Assembly: GCA_963765875.1 (NCBI GenBank)
Contig: CAVXYK010000027.1
Coordinates: forward strand, 48,024-112,023
Source of the DNA: JAWKOK01 sp963765875
GTDB lineage: Bacteria > Chloroflexota > Anaerolineae > Caldilineales > Caldilineaceae
Length of the DNA: 64,000 nt
Reading direction: 5' to 3'
Shown here: positions 17,273-26,020 of the stretch, piece after piece
Position numbering within the stretch: position 1 is the stretch's first letter
Layout of the letters: the number at the start of each line of letters is the position of its first letter
Position numbers and translations under genes: made by a program
Notes under the pieces: model-generated
The model's database searches: none
What the model saw: the letters and a program-made list of their open reading frames with translations, nothing else
What the model was told of the DNA's origin: nothing

Positions 17273-17467
17273 CCGTCTTTCCCCTAGTCAAGATTCGTTC
17301 CCCTGTCCACACAGACCTGGACAGTGAGATTATAACGAATGTCGTACGGTTCGCCCAATATGTCACGTTTGGCTGAGTACGCTGGGAGCTTGGAAAAAGC
17401 TAGTGAAGGAGGGGAGGAAGGGTCGGCAGCAATAACCTGCTCGTACAGGCGCACCATCAACTCCGTG

Positions 17468-19090
17468 CTACAACGAGGTCAACTTTTCGCATTTCAGCCC
17501 CTCTGTAGACATTTGAGGATCGGGAGTCACGGAGTAGATAGCCGGAGCTTCTCGGACGATTTCCAAGTCGAGGTAGGTGTCCAACATCTCCAATGTGCCC
17601 CACGCAGATGGATCGCTATCTAGTACATAGTATACTGGGGTCCCGGCAGCAAGAAGTCGCGATACACTGAGCACCATGCAGGGTTCTAACATCTCTCCAC
17701 GGAAGGATTGGCTCTCAGGGTCTGATTCGGGAATCCTACGATAGTTCAACACAGAATGGTCGCTGTAGTAAATGATGTGATCATTAAATACGTAGGACAA
17801 GAATACGCTAGGCTCTAATGCGAATGCGACCAATTCTTGAACACGTTGTGCTTGATCCTGATAGCCTTGGTTTCGCTCTTGCAGATCTGTCAGTTTACTC
17901 GGTATCGGCATTGTGAGGAAAATTGCAATTACAACGCCAAGACCATATCGCAGCCGTCTATCTGGCACTCGAATACCGATCCAAACCAATACCTGTGCGA
18001 TCGAAATGCACATAAAGGGAAAGACTGGCAACAAAAAGCGGCTGTTGACGCCGGTTGGCGAAAAAGCGTATACGCTGTAGAGCGCTGCAGTCAACAAGGT
18101 GGCGAAAGCAGTCAAAATCGCAGTTCCACGTGGCAGCAAGAACCAACCCAATGGAATCAAGATCATTGCCACGCCGAAATTCTCCCATAACATTGTGCCA
18201 AGGCCGTAGAAGCTGTATCCGTTGACAAATGAAGGTCCCAGTGCATACGACAGTGAAAAGGGCGAATGAGGATACCAGCCGTGCACAGGGCTGTAACTGG
18301 TTATTGTTGGGCCACCGTAATAATAGGAATTGAAGAGGGGAATCGCCAGCACAGCCAAGATCAAAGGCAAGTAGAAGGGATATAACTGTCTTTTCCTGAA
18401 GACGCTGCTGCGCTCCACCCAAAGATCAAAGAGTGCAAAAGCAGGAAACACGGCGATATTTGAGTAGCGAACAAAAAGTGAAAATCCTAGCAGCATTCCT
18501 CCAATGAGGGATACCAGAATCATATAATTCGATGAGTCACTCTTGCGTGACCATAGGAAAAGTGCCGTTCCTCCGGCAATCAATGCCATACTTGGCATCT
18601 CAGACCAAGCAGCCGTTCCGAAATCCCAGTATGCAGGCGCGGCAACCATCAACAGAATAGCCCAGACACCGTTCCACCGATTATCGCTCACCAAGACGCC
18701 CAGAGCAAACGTACTTATCAGCGCCACAATGGCCAAGATAGGTACGGTGTAGTGAACTGCATTTTCACTCGAGGTGATTTTCACTGCAGCAGCAAGAAGC
18801 AGAGGAAACCCTGGGGGGAATCCCAGATAGACCAGAAGGCCATTTTCCCGAACGACCTGGAACGCCATCAACGAAAAGTAGGGGGCGATTTCCTGGTTGT
18901 AGATATTACTGTATGTCGGTCCAAAGCCCTCGGCAATACGGATACCGGCATAAACATACCCCATTGTGTCATTCACACTTGGGGTCGTCGTCGTCAGCAG
19001 CAGTAGTCCTACTGAGACCGGCACCACAATGAGTAGACCAACGCCGTAAGGAAGCCACCTGTACGAAATACTAAGTTCGCGTATTGACAT
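17468..19090 (-). CDS. Polytopic membrane protein, GT39-like glycosyltransferase candidate
   Basis: Starting at the ATG whose first base is 19090 (AGAGGA 11 bases upstream on the minus strand) the protein is about 540 residues, with about 11 membrane segments. A longer frame up to 19219 exists but runs into the large hairpin at 19200-19264, so the shorter start is preferred. The first external loop holds NDTMGYVYAGIRIAEGFG, like the acidic loop of GT-C glycosyltransferases. The C-terminus is soluble. It is likely to transfer a lipid-linked sugar at the outer face of the membrane. Codon use looks more A/T-rich than in neighbouring genes. Confidence 0.75.
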   Translation of the reverse strand: MSIRELSISYRWLPYGVGLLIVVPVSVGLLLLTTTTPSVNDTMGYVYAGIRIAEGFGPTYSNIYNQEIAPYFSLMAFQVVRENGLLVYLGFPPGFPLLLAAAVKITSSENAVHYTVPILAIVALISTFALGVLVSDNRWNGVWAILLMVAAPAYWDFGTAAWSEMPSMALIAGGTALFLWSRKSDSSNYMILVSLIGGMLLGFSLFVRYSNIAVFPAFALFDLWVERSSVFRKRQLYPFYLPLILAVLAIPLFNSYYYGGPTITSYSPVHGWYPHSPFSLSYALGPSFVNGYSFYGLGTMLWENFGVAMILIPLGWFLLPRGTAILTAFATLLTAALYSVYAFSPTGVNSRFLLPVFPFMCISIAQVLVWIGIRVPDRRLRYGLGVVIAIFLTMPIPSKLTDLQERNQGYQDQAQRVQELVAFALEPSVFLSYVFNDHIIYYSDHSVLNYRRIPESDPESQSFRGEMLEPCMVLSVSRLLAAGTPVYYVLDSDPSAWGTLEMLDTYLDLEIVREAPAIYSVTPDPQMSTEGLKCEKLTSL

Positions 19091-19199
19091 GCCCGTACAG
19101 TCCTCTATGCACAGCTGCAGAATCGAACAGATTGCCGCAAAAAGCTGCGAAGAGCGGGTTAATGATTCAGATACACCCGCCGCTCGTTTTGGGTGAGTT

Positions 19200-19264
19200 G
19201 ATCGCATTGACGATAGCACACGACTCCATAGTCTGGAGAGTCGTACGCTATCGTCAATGCGATC
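19200..19264. repeat. Large 65-base hairpin (18 + 7 base-paired arms)
   Basis: gatcgcattgacgatagc (19200-19217) is a perfect reverse complement of 19247-19264. A further 7-base pair (acgactc 19220-19226 / gagtcgt 19238-19244) extends the stem after a symmetric 2-base internal loop. It lies between the secreted protein gene (ends 19315) and the GT39-like start at 19090. No T-run follows. It resembles a miniature repeat or an mRNA-processing hairpin. Confidence 0.85.
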
Positions 19265-19314
19265 AATGCGAAGCTACAACACGTTATCCAAAAAAAGTCG
19301 ATCGAAATACTCTA

Positions 19315-20823
19315 TCAATACTTGATAATCAAAGGTGAAAACAGACGCTCCGTTGCGAAAAAGAACTGAGTGCTTGCAGAGTTGTTATTCGGCTGAATAT
19401 CAGTGCCGTCAACGGCCTCAACTTGCACGAAGTACTGGTAGACACCCGGCGCAACGGCAGGCACGGTGATCTGCGCTGTCATGACACTGCCGCATCCGCC
19501 CAGCGAAATGGACTGCGGTGCGCCAACCTGTATGCCGCCGCTGTTCGGATCGCCGTCGTAGACACGCACGACGGCATTCGTCGCTTGCAACTCATTGCCA
19601 CTATTGGCAATTTGTGCGTGGATTGTCAGATCCGCCGGACCATCTTGCACAAGCGGACCGGACGGGAGAACAAACACACTGATCGGGAATAGATCGAGCG
19701 TTGCAGCGACGCCCGATGCGTATTTTGCGTAATTCTGGCCCATGAGTGTGGGTTGAAAGCCATTGTTTTCATCAAATAGAAAGCCGTTGTGTAAAGCCTG
19801 TTCAGTCGTGCTGAACCAGGATAGCCGCTGTACCAGTCGATTCCCATCTGCCGGATATCCAGAATCAGGATCTGTCGCGGTTGTCAGGTAATCGAAGGTG
19901 GCATCCATAAATGCATTGACACGACCTTCATCGAAGTCGGGCGTAAAACGACCCTTGGGCATCAGCACACCGTATTCGGACATATAGAGAGGCAGATCGC
20001 GATAGCCGTGACGCTTCATCCAACTTCGGAAGTTCACCACATGGCTCTTGAATAGATCGAGATCCGTGGTGAGTTGAACGTCGTACGTGATTGTGCCGTC
20101 CGGTGCAACCGTGCCGAGAACAAGGCCGCGCTGAGCATCGATTCCCGGTGGGATATCAGCTCCCCAATCACCCGCAACTTCATTGAGAATGAAGCCGTGA
20201 ATGCTCCAGCCATCAGCCGGCAGCGGAACGCCATACTTCTCGCGATAGCTTGAGAGGATCATGTCGAGGTATTGCAAACGAACCGCGGTTGCCTGCACAA
20301 TCGATCCGGGGAAAATCTGTGCGGTCGAATCGCGTCCCTTGATCAGGTGGTATAGTTCGTGATAGGCCTCCGCATAGACAGCGGGTTCAATATCATCCTG
20401 AAATTGGCGCCGATCCGGCTCGTTGCCGATGAACCAGGTTGCACCCAGATTGAGATCAATCGCAATCTCAATCTGGCTCTGGCTCGGCGAGTAACTGTAG
20501 CCGCCACCAACCTTCTGCGTCAATCTAATCACTTGAGCATACTCGGCGCCGTTGGGTTGCGCTGGTGACGCCGTGGTCCTATAGTCTAGGTACCAACCAA
20601 TCCGCAGTGGAGCCAGATCCAGGTCTTCCACAGTAATGCCGGAGATCGTTGACGTATCATTGACGCCAAATCGACAGAGCGGCGTCTGTGCAGCCGATTC
20701 ATCATCGGCTGCCATTGCAACGGTGGTATCGCCAATCAGCAGACCGAGCATCAGGACAGACAATACGCAAAGGCCAATGATTTGAAGCAACTTTGTACCA
20801 ACCAGATGACGCTGATGGAACAT
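19315..20823 (-). CDS. Secreted clan-A glycosidase-like protein with C-terminal CARDB-like domain
   Basis: The 502-residue protein begins with a signal peptide (about residues 12-38, ending TTVAMAADD). The middle part looks like a TIM-barrel glycosidase: acid/base candidate WFIGNEPDRR (about residue 135) and nucleophile candidate LYMSEYGVLMP (about 283). After about residue 390 comes an immunoglobulin-like CARDB-type module (LTIHAQIANSGNELQATNAVV; PGVYQYFVQV). The start has AGGAG about 6 bases upstream and lies 3 bases from the preceding gene. It probably acts on the exported polysaccharide outside the cell; the exact GH family is not assigned. Confidence 0.78.
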   Translation of the reverse strand: MFHQRHLVGTKLLQIIGLCVLSVLMLGLLIGDTTVAMAADDESAAQTPLCRFGVNDTSTISGITVEDLDLAPLRIGWYLDYRTTASPAQPNGAEYAQVIRLTQKVGGGYSYSPSQSQIEIAIDLNLGATWFIGNEPDRRQFQDDIEPAVYAEAYHELYHLIKGRDSTAQIFPGSIVQATAVRLQYLDMILSSYREKYGVPLPADGWSIHGFILNEVAGDWGADIPPGIDAQRGLVLGTVAPDGTITYDVQLTTDLDLFKSHVVNFRSWMKRHGYRDLPLYMSEYGVLMPKGRFTPDFDEGRVNAFMDATFDYLTTATDPDSGYPADGNRLVQRLSWFSTTEQALHNGFLFDENNGFQPTLMGQNYAKYASGVAATLDLFPISVFVLPSGPLVQDGPADLTIHAQIANSGNELQATNAVVRVYDGDPNSGGIQVGAPQSISLGGCGSVMTAQITVPAVAPGVYQYFVQVEAVDGTDIQPNNNSASTQFFFATERLFSPLIIKY

Positions 20824-20826
20824 ACT

Positions 20827-22299
20827 CTACTCCTCAACACTAACGTAGACAGGCTGAGCGCTAACGCCGACGGTGACATGATTATCCGTACTGCCGTCGT
20901 CGCCGTCTGAGATAATCTTCTCATTTCCGTAGATATCACTCACTGTGGCCCTGGAGGCCAATATCCTCAGATTGGCGGTCTCGCTCGAATCAACCGGGTT
21001 CATCCAGGCAACATATAGAGTATGAAGCGCAGCGTCATTGCGCAGACGATAGGCCTGCATTTTGGCATTTCCGGTCTCAGCTGCGGACAATACGCCAAAA
21101 GAGCGCATGTCCTCCATCATCCGGACCGCAACACGATAGGCATCAAATGCGAGTTTATTTTTCGGAGATTCTTCTGCTGTCACCAATCCATTCTTGAACG
21201 GGTACCAGTCCGGCGGATCGTAGAGCATGAACCAGATTAACGTTTGAACATTAGCTGCGACACCTTCGGTGTATAGCTGCACCACGTAGCGAGCCTGCAG
21301 TTCTTCCGTTAGAGGCAGACCGACATCGTTATTGCTGTGCATTCCAGACTCGGTGATAAAGAAGGGCTTCTGCAGGCCATACTGCAGGAGTTTGTTTTGA
21401 ATTGCAACCGTCTTTTCATAGATTCCAGGTCCTTGCGGCGCCCAATTGGCTGCAAAGGGTGGATAGCCGTGAAAATTCATGATATCGAAATATGCGCCGC
21501 CCCCCTCCTGCAACACACCGTCAAGAAATTCGCTGACATAAGGTCCGCCCTGATCAACGAACCAGTCATATGCTATGCCCCCAAAGAGAACCTGAGCGCC
21601 CGGGTTGGCTGCCTTCACCGCAGGATAGACGAAGGAGAGCATCTGTGCATATGCTTCTGGCTCTTCGCCCCAACCGCTCCGAGCTCCCCCCTCAGGCACC
21701 CTATCCGGCTCATTGAAGAACTCGAAATGGGTCACCTTTGTACCACCCGGTATATCTGCAAATCCGTCGCCGTCATACCGCTCCACCAACGCTTGCACAA
21801 ACTCTGCGAATTCACCCATGTAGATCGGGTCTATGGGACCGTTCGGTCGACCGGGTACGTCGGCTGCCCAATTAGGGACATATCCGATCGTCAAGACCAT
21901 ATTGATGCCCCCATCAGTTGCAGCACCCACGACATGGTCTACATGTCCCCATCGGAACTGATTCGGATCCGTGTTGACTGGTTCAACAGCGCTCCATGAA
22001 ATTTCGTTCCGATACCAACTGGCCTGACTATCTTTCAGGGAGTCGAAATACGGACTCGTCGCTCGTGTATCCCCATACATTTGTACGCCAAAGAGTGTCT
22101 GAGGCACCAATGGGGCCGCAGGGATCCCAGGTTTAAGCACAAACGGCAAGAAGAGTGTGTCAGCGTCTACAGCTGACTCAGGCTGCGCATCTTCTGTGAG
22201 ATAACGAGCATGCGAAGACGCCGGTCCGATTATGACGGCGCCCACAAATGTGATCAGGATTAAGAAGCTGCGAATCAATCGCAGTGACATTGTCGGCAT
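20827..22299 (-). CDS. Secreted GH39-like glycoside hydrolase
   Basis: The start is set at the ATG at 22299 because AGGAG lies 8 bases upstream; a longer frame (to 22356) lacks such a site. About 490 residues: signal peptide (about 6-30), a Pro-rich stretch, then a TIM barrel with paired carboxylates, acid/base in FEFFNEPDRV and nucleophile in FFITESGMHS. The final about 90 residues are beta-rich, typical of the jelly-roll that accompanies GH39/GH30-type barrels. It lies in tandem with a second glycosidase-like gene downstream and a propeller gene upstream. The polymer acted on is unknown. Confidence 0.82.
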   Translation of the reverse strand: MPTMSLRLIRSFLILITFVGAVIIGPASSHARYLTEDAQPESAVDADTLFLPFVLKPGIPAAPLVPQTLFGVQMYGDTRATSPYFDSLKDSQASWYRNEISWSAVEPVNTDPNQFRWGHVDHVVGAATDGGINMVLTIGYVPNWAADVPGRPNGPIDPIYMGEFAEFVQALVERYDGDGFADIPGGTKVTHFEFFNEPDRVPEGGARSGWGEEPEAYAQMLSFVYPAVKAANPGAQVLFGGIAYDWFVDQGGPYVSEFLDGVLQEGGGAYFDIMNFHGYPPFAANWAPQGPGIYEKTVAIQNKLLQYGLQKPFFITESGMHSNNDVGLPLTEELQARYVVQLYTEGVAANVQTLIWFMLYDPPDWYPFKNGLVTAEESPKNKLAFDAYRVAVRMMEDMRSFGVLSAAETGNAKMQAYRLRNDAALHTLYVAWMNPVDSSETANLRILASRATVSDIYGNEKIISDGDDGSTDNHVTVGVSAQPVYVSVEE

Positions 22300-22309
22300 A
22301 GTGTTTCTC

Positions 22310-22819
22310 CTATTGTCCACGAAGAGTCGGAAGATAGAGGTATGGTCCATCTTCATAGGGTGAGCGCCAGACCGCTATTAGCCCGGCGCCGGGATCTGCA
22401 ATCCAAACGGCATGGTCGTCATCCACATCAAGGCCCCACGGGGCGCTGTTGGCGGCATTGATGCTGACCTCAGAGACGCCCATCAACGCAGTGTCTGACG
22501 AGCGAATGAGAAAACGCGCTACTTTGCCCCCGCCAGGCTCTGTGAAAAATAGAGACCAGATGGAGCCCAGATCGTCAAAAATCAAGTTGGCAGGATCGGC
22601 ATCCAAGGTTGGGGTTCCGAACCAACGGAAGAAGGCAAGTGTTTCGGGCGTGTACCTCCCGATAGCATCTGATCCTCTTGCCGTGAGCCAAGGGGTTCCC
22701 TTACTATCGATAGCCAGACCAGTCGGAAGGGTGAATGATCCTGTCGGTGACACCGTATTGGCGGCGTCAAAGCGATCACGAGCTATGTCATAGAAGACCA
22801 GACGATTGGCATCAGGCAT
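22310..22819 (-). CDS. Streptogramin-lyase-like (Vgb) beta-propeller, C-terminal fragment (frameshifted)
   Basis: This frame gives about 170 residues with the repeating six- or seven-blade pattern of virginiamycin-B-lyase/SMP-30-like propellers (FTLPTGLAIDSKGTPWLTARG; GLDVDDDHAVWIADPG). The true reading enters from upstream as RIVSTKGPWFTMPDANR in the same frame, so the ATG at 22819 is internal. It continues the fragment at 22836-23435 after a one-base-type shift. The last residues (LYLPTLRGQ) precede the GH39-like gene by about 10 bases. Confidence 0.7.
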   Translation of the reverse strand: MPDANRLVFYDIARDRFDAANTVSPTGSFTLPTGLAIDSKGTPWLTARGSDAIGRYTPETLAFFRWFGTPTLDADPANLIFDDLGSIWSLFFTEPGGGKVARFLIRSSDTALMGVSEVSINAANSAPWGLDVDDDHAVWIADPGAGLIAVWRSPYEDGPYLYLPTLRGQ

Positions 22820-22835
22820 CGTAAACCAGGGACCC

Positions 22836-23435
22836 TTAGTGCTGACAATCCTGAATATTTTCTAGACGACTATCGACTATGTAAAAGGGGACAAAATGCT
22901 CGATGAATTCCTCAGTAGTCGGGTCGAACACGGCCAGCTTACTTGCTGCACTTTCCAGGAACCAGATTCTTCCGTCCGGTGCAATGTCAATGCCGGTCGG
23001 GCCGCTGGCCGCCGTGGGAATCGCAAATTCACGAAATTCGAGCAGCGCTATGTCAAATCGACCGATCTTGTTGCCGGCGCGCTCGGTGAACCAGATAACA
23101 CCATCACGATAGACCAGGTTATAGGGTTCGGCGCTTGCCGTAGGCACTTCGTAGTGAGTGAAGGTGTATTCGCCAGCGTCGTGAACGACCACGGTGCCGA
23201 TGGCGTTCTCTTGCGGGAGCGTAAACCAGACCTGTTCCGGCGTCTCGACGACGATATTCAGCGGTGCTCCAGTGACAGGGTACGTAGTCACGAAGTCAGT
23301 GGTTTCAGCCTGGGCATAGGCCTGTCGTCCAGACAAACCAAAAGCCATGAGAGTCAAGAACAGGATGGATATCGACCTAAAAAATCTGACTGCATCCCCG
23401 CGATCATAATTTGGTTGAGACAAAAAACCAAACAT
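22836..23435 (-). CDS. Secreted streptogramin-lyase-like (Vgb) beta-propeller, N-terminal fragment (frameshifted)
   Basis: Start at 23435 is supported by GAGGAGG about 9 bases upstream; a longer frame to 23498 overlaps the permease gene. A signal peptide (about residues 15-42, ending GRQAYAQA) is followed by propeller blades with the hallmark PDGRIWFLES and DGVIWFTERAGNKIGRFD. The frame ends at 22836 after ENIQDCQH, a sequence that does not fit the family, while the missing blade continues in the frame of 22310-22819. The intact protein would have about 380 residues. Vgb enzymes linearise streptogramins, but many relatives are uncharacterised; here a glycan-related or structural role is equally possible. 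Confidence 0.72.
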   Translation of the reverse strand: MFGFLSQPNYDRGDAVRFFRSISILFLTLMAFGLSGRQAYAQAETTDFVTTYPVTGAPLNIVVETPEQVWFTLPQENAIGTVVVHDAGEYTFTHYEVPTASAEPYNLVYRDGVIWFTERAGNKIGRFDIALLEFREFAIPTAASGPTGIDIAPDGRIWFLESAASKLAVFDPTTEEFIEHFVPFYIVDSRLENIQDCQH

Positions 23436-23439
23436 TTCC

Positions 23440-24345
23440 CTATACCTCCTCACCAAAGCGACCGCTGTGACGAACGAAAAACCAGTAGCCAAACACAAGA
23501 ACAGTGACGCACGTCAATGCTGTACGAAAGAAAAAGTCAGGATCAGTTCGATAGCCCCAATACAGAAGATCACGGTACATGTTGATGATCGAAGCCATGG
23601 GGTTCAATATATAGTAAAGGCGTTGCACGTCGATGACGTATCCAGAAACAACCACGGTCGCAGGCAACAGATCCGCTGAATAAAAGACCGGCGTGAGAAA
23701 GAACCATGCCAGCATCACCACATCCATGATCATAATTGTGTCTCGATAGTAGACGTTGAGTGTGCTTAGAAAAAAGACGAGACCGAGTGTGAAACAGACC
23801 TGAATCGCAATAACTGCAGGCAGTAACCAAATCCACGGGCTGAAGTTGGATCGAAACACGACGAGCGCAACAAAGAGGACAATAAAGGCCAACAAGAAGT
23901 TCACAAGGTTCGAGAGTGTGTTGGCAATCGGCAGAGCTTCACGCGGGAAATAGACTTTCTTCACGAGATTCGCATTGTCAACAATGCTGTTGGTGCCGCC
24001 CATGATGCTGGCCGAGAAGAAGTTCCACGGCAGCAGACCACAGAGTAAGAAGATTGGGTACTTCTCAATTGTATTGTTGGGCAACAAGACGCCGAAGACA
24101 ATCGTGAAGACCAGCATCATACCCAACGGGTTCAGCAAGCTCCAGACAAAGCCCAGGACGCTGTTCTTATATCGCGCCTTGAGCTCGCGCAGAACCAGAT
24201 TGTAGATCAATTCCCGATAGGAAAACAGTGTCCTGACTTGATAGATCAGCCGCATCTGCTTGGCTTCAGGCGGGTAGGTTCGAACTTGTGTGGGTTGATG
24301 CATATTCACACTGAATTCTCGCGCAGATTCGACTGCGTTCTGCAC
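23440..24345 (-). CDS. ABC-2 type polysaccharide export permease (Wzm/TagG-like)
   Basis: The 301-residue protein has the six-segment ABC-2 permease pattern and the typical N-terminal amphipathic YRELIYNLVLRELKARYK plus LGFVWSLLNPLGMM (about residue 62). The GTG start overlaps the GT4 stop by one base (TAGTG), a sign of coupled translation; an ATG at 24303 is the alternative. Together with the Wzt-like ATPase at 15923-17272 it should form the exporter for the cluster's polysaccharide across the cytoplasmic membrane. Confidence 0.92.
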   Translation of the reverse strand: MQNAVESAREFSVNMHQPTQVRTYPPEAKQMRLIYQVRTLFSYRELIYNLVLRELKARYKNSVLGFVWSLLNPLGMMLVFTIVFGVLLPNNTIEKYPIFLLCGLLPWNFFSASIMGGTNSIVDNANLVKKVYFPREALPIANTLSNLVNFLLAFIVLFVALVVFRSNFSPWIWLLPAVIAIQVCFTLGLVFFLSTLNVYYRDTIMIMDVVMLAWFFLTPVFYSADLLPATVVVSGYVIDVQRLYYILNPMASIINMYRDLLYWGYRTDPDFFFRTALTCVTVLVFGYWFFVRHSGRFGEEV

Positions 24346-25640
24346 TATAGTCGGTCAAGTTGCGACGACAAACGGGCTGTACCGTTTCTGGATGCTGCTG
24401 CATAAGCCGCTTCAATCATTCCGGCTGCACCACGCCAATCATACCGTTCAATCGCTCTAAGACGCAGATTTTTTCCAAACTTGAACGCATTCCCGCCATC
24501 GGCTTCTGAATCAAGCGCTAGTGCAGCTTTAAGCTGTTCGGCCAAGCTATCGACATTCCCTCGATCTGCAAAGAAACCGTATTCACCCAGGTATTCGTGA
24601 GCAACCGGCGTATCAAATGCGACGGTAGGCAATGCAATGGCCATGTAATTGAGCAATTTCCCCGAGCCTTCAGTCAAGCTTAGTTTCGGCGCCGCAGCAG
24701 CATCGCCCAACGCCAGATGGATGGGAGCATCCTCGTAGGGCACCCTGCCGGTGAAGCGTACATGATTCTCAATGCCCAGCAAAGTGGCCTTGTGTTGGTA
24801 GACAGCTACGCCCGGAAAGCCCATTAACAGCAAGTATACGTTCGGATGTTCGGCAACGATACGGCTTGTTGCTTCAAGCAGCAGACTAGTGCCCTGATAT
24901 TCAGCCAACAGACCCAGATAGACGATTACCTTGGCATCGAGCGGGATGCCGAGAGCCTGACGCTTTTCTGCCAACAGGGCCGGGCTATAGGCGTCGGCAG
25001 GCTTGAACACCTCGGTGTTGACACAGTCCGGAACGGTTCGGATTCTGGCCGGGTCACACGAGAACTCATCGATCAGAATACGCTCTGCATTTCTGGAACT
25101 AGTCAAGACAACCGACGATCTGTGATCGATCCATTCCTCAAGACGACGCATGACTCCATGCAGTGAGCCATCCCGACGAAGAAACTGATGATCAATCATC
25201 TCTTCCGTCAGGCTGCCCTGAAAATCAAAGACAATGGGCAAATTGAACAATCTGCCCAAAACTAGGCCCATCAACGCACCCTCATGCAAGTGGGCATGGA
25301 TGATGTCATAGTGATGACGAGCCAACAGTTGGAGCGTTTTCAGACCAAGCAAGAGATCAAAAGCGATCTTATGGCGGCTTGACCCCACCTCGTAGTCGCG
25401 TCGCCAGGGAATCGGGAGAGACCGCCGTATGTCGATTCCCGCCACATCCTTGCCGTTCTGATAGGTGGCTATTGTGATTGAATGGCCACGCGACTGCAAA
25501 ATGCGCGCTTCTTCCAAGATTCGCACGTGGCATCCATAATCAGCGAAAAAGCTCGTCGGCGCGATCATCAGAACTCGATAGGAACGCTTTTCCATCCGCT
25601 CTTCTGTTAGGACGTTCGCCTGTTCGATGCTCATGCTCAT
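24345..25640 (-). CDS. GT4-family glycosyltransferase
   Basis: The 431-residue protein is a GT-B enzyme: N-terminal RVLMIAPTSFFADYGCHVRI, acceptor-domain DIIHAHLHEGALMGLVLG (about residue 112), linker VIVYLGLLAEYQGTSLLLEA (about 240) and donor-site SLTEGSGKLLNYMAIALPTV (about 320). It is the first gene of the exporter-side operon, with its stop overlapping the permease start. A 380-base gene-poor gap lies upstream, so a promoter may be there. Sugar specificity is unknown. Confidence 0.9.
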   Translation of the reverse strand: MSMSIEQANVLTEERMEKRSYRVLMIAPTSFFADYGCHVRILEEARILQSRGHSITIATYQNGKDVAGIDIRRSLPIPWRRDYEVGSSRHKIAFDLLLGLKTLQLLARHHYDIIHAHLHEGALMGLVLGRLFNLPIVFDFQGSLTEEMIDHQFLRRDGSLHGVMRRLEEWIDHRSSVVLTSSRNAERILIDEFSCDPARIRTVPDCVNTEVFKPADAYSPALLAEKRQALGIPLDAKVIVYLGLLAEYQGTSLLLEATSRIVAEHPNVYLLLMGFPGVAVYQHKATLLGIENHVRFTGRVPYEDAPIHLALGDAAAAPKLSLTEGSGKLLNYMAIALPTVAFDTPVAHEYLGEYGFFADRGNVDSLAEQLKAALALDSEADGGNAFKFGKNLRLRAIERYDWRGAAGMIEAAYAAASRNGTARLSSQLDRL

Positions 25641-26020
25641 CCATCACGTGGCCAATATTCAATATGGCTACCATTCCCATACCCGCCAAACCGACATTGT
25701 ACTGGAAGGCGATGTTGATCACAAAGAAGCGCCAAACACGGTAAACACTGAAGCAAGGACGAGAAATGCAATCCAATTGCACTCATCGGCATTCGAATCA
25801 GCAAAATAGCCAGTTTTAGTCAAGCCAATGCGAGTATACGGGGCGGATGTTTGGGTGTCAATTTGCCCCACCTCTCATTTTCTAGGCGTAGCAGACCGGA
25901 GAATCGCCTAACCGTAGGCAAAACGCACAGTAGGTGACTAATGGAAGAGAAACAGGGAGAAAACAACGAAGATTGGCTAAAAAGTTGAAGACCAAGCGTA
26001 CGCGTGCTGTGGGCCGATCA
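25641..26020. other. Intergenic region between flippase and GT4 genes
   Basis: These 380 bases hold no supported gene, strong hairpin or repeat. It is the likely promoter region for the GT4-permease part of the cluster, but no clear promoter boxes are visible. Confidence 0.4.
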
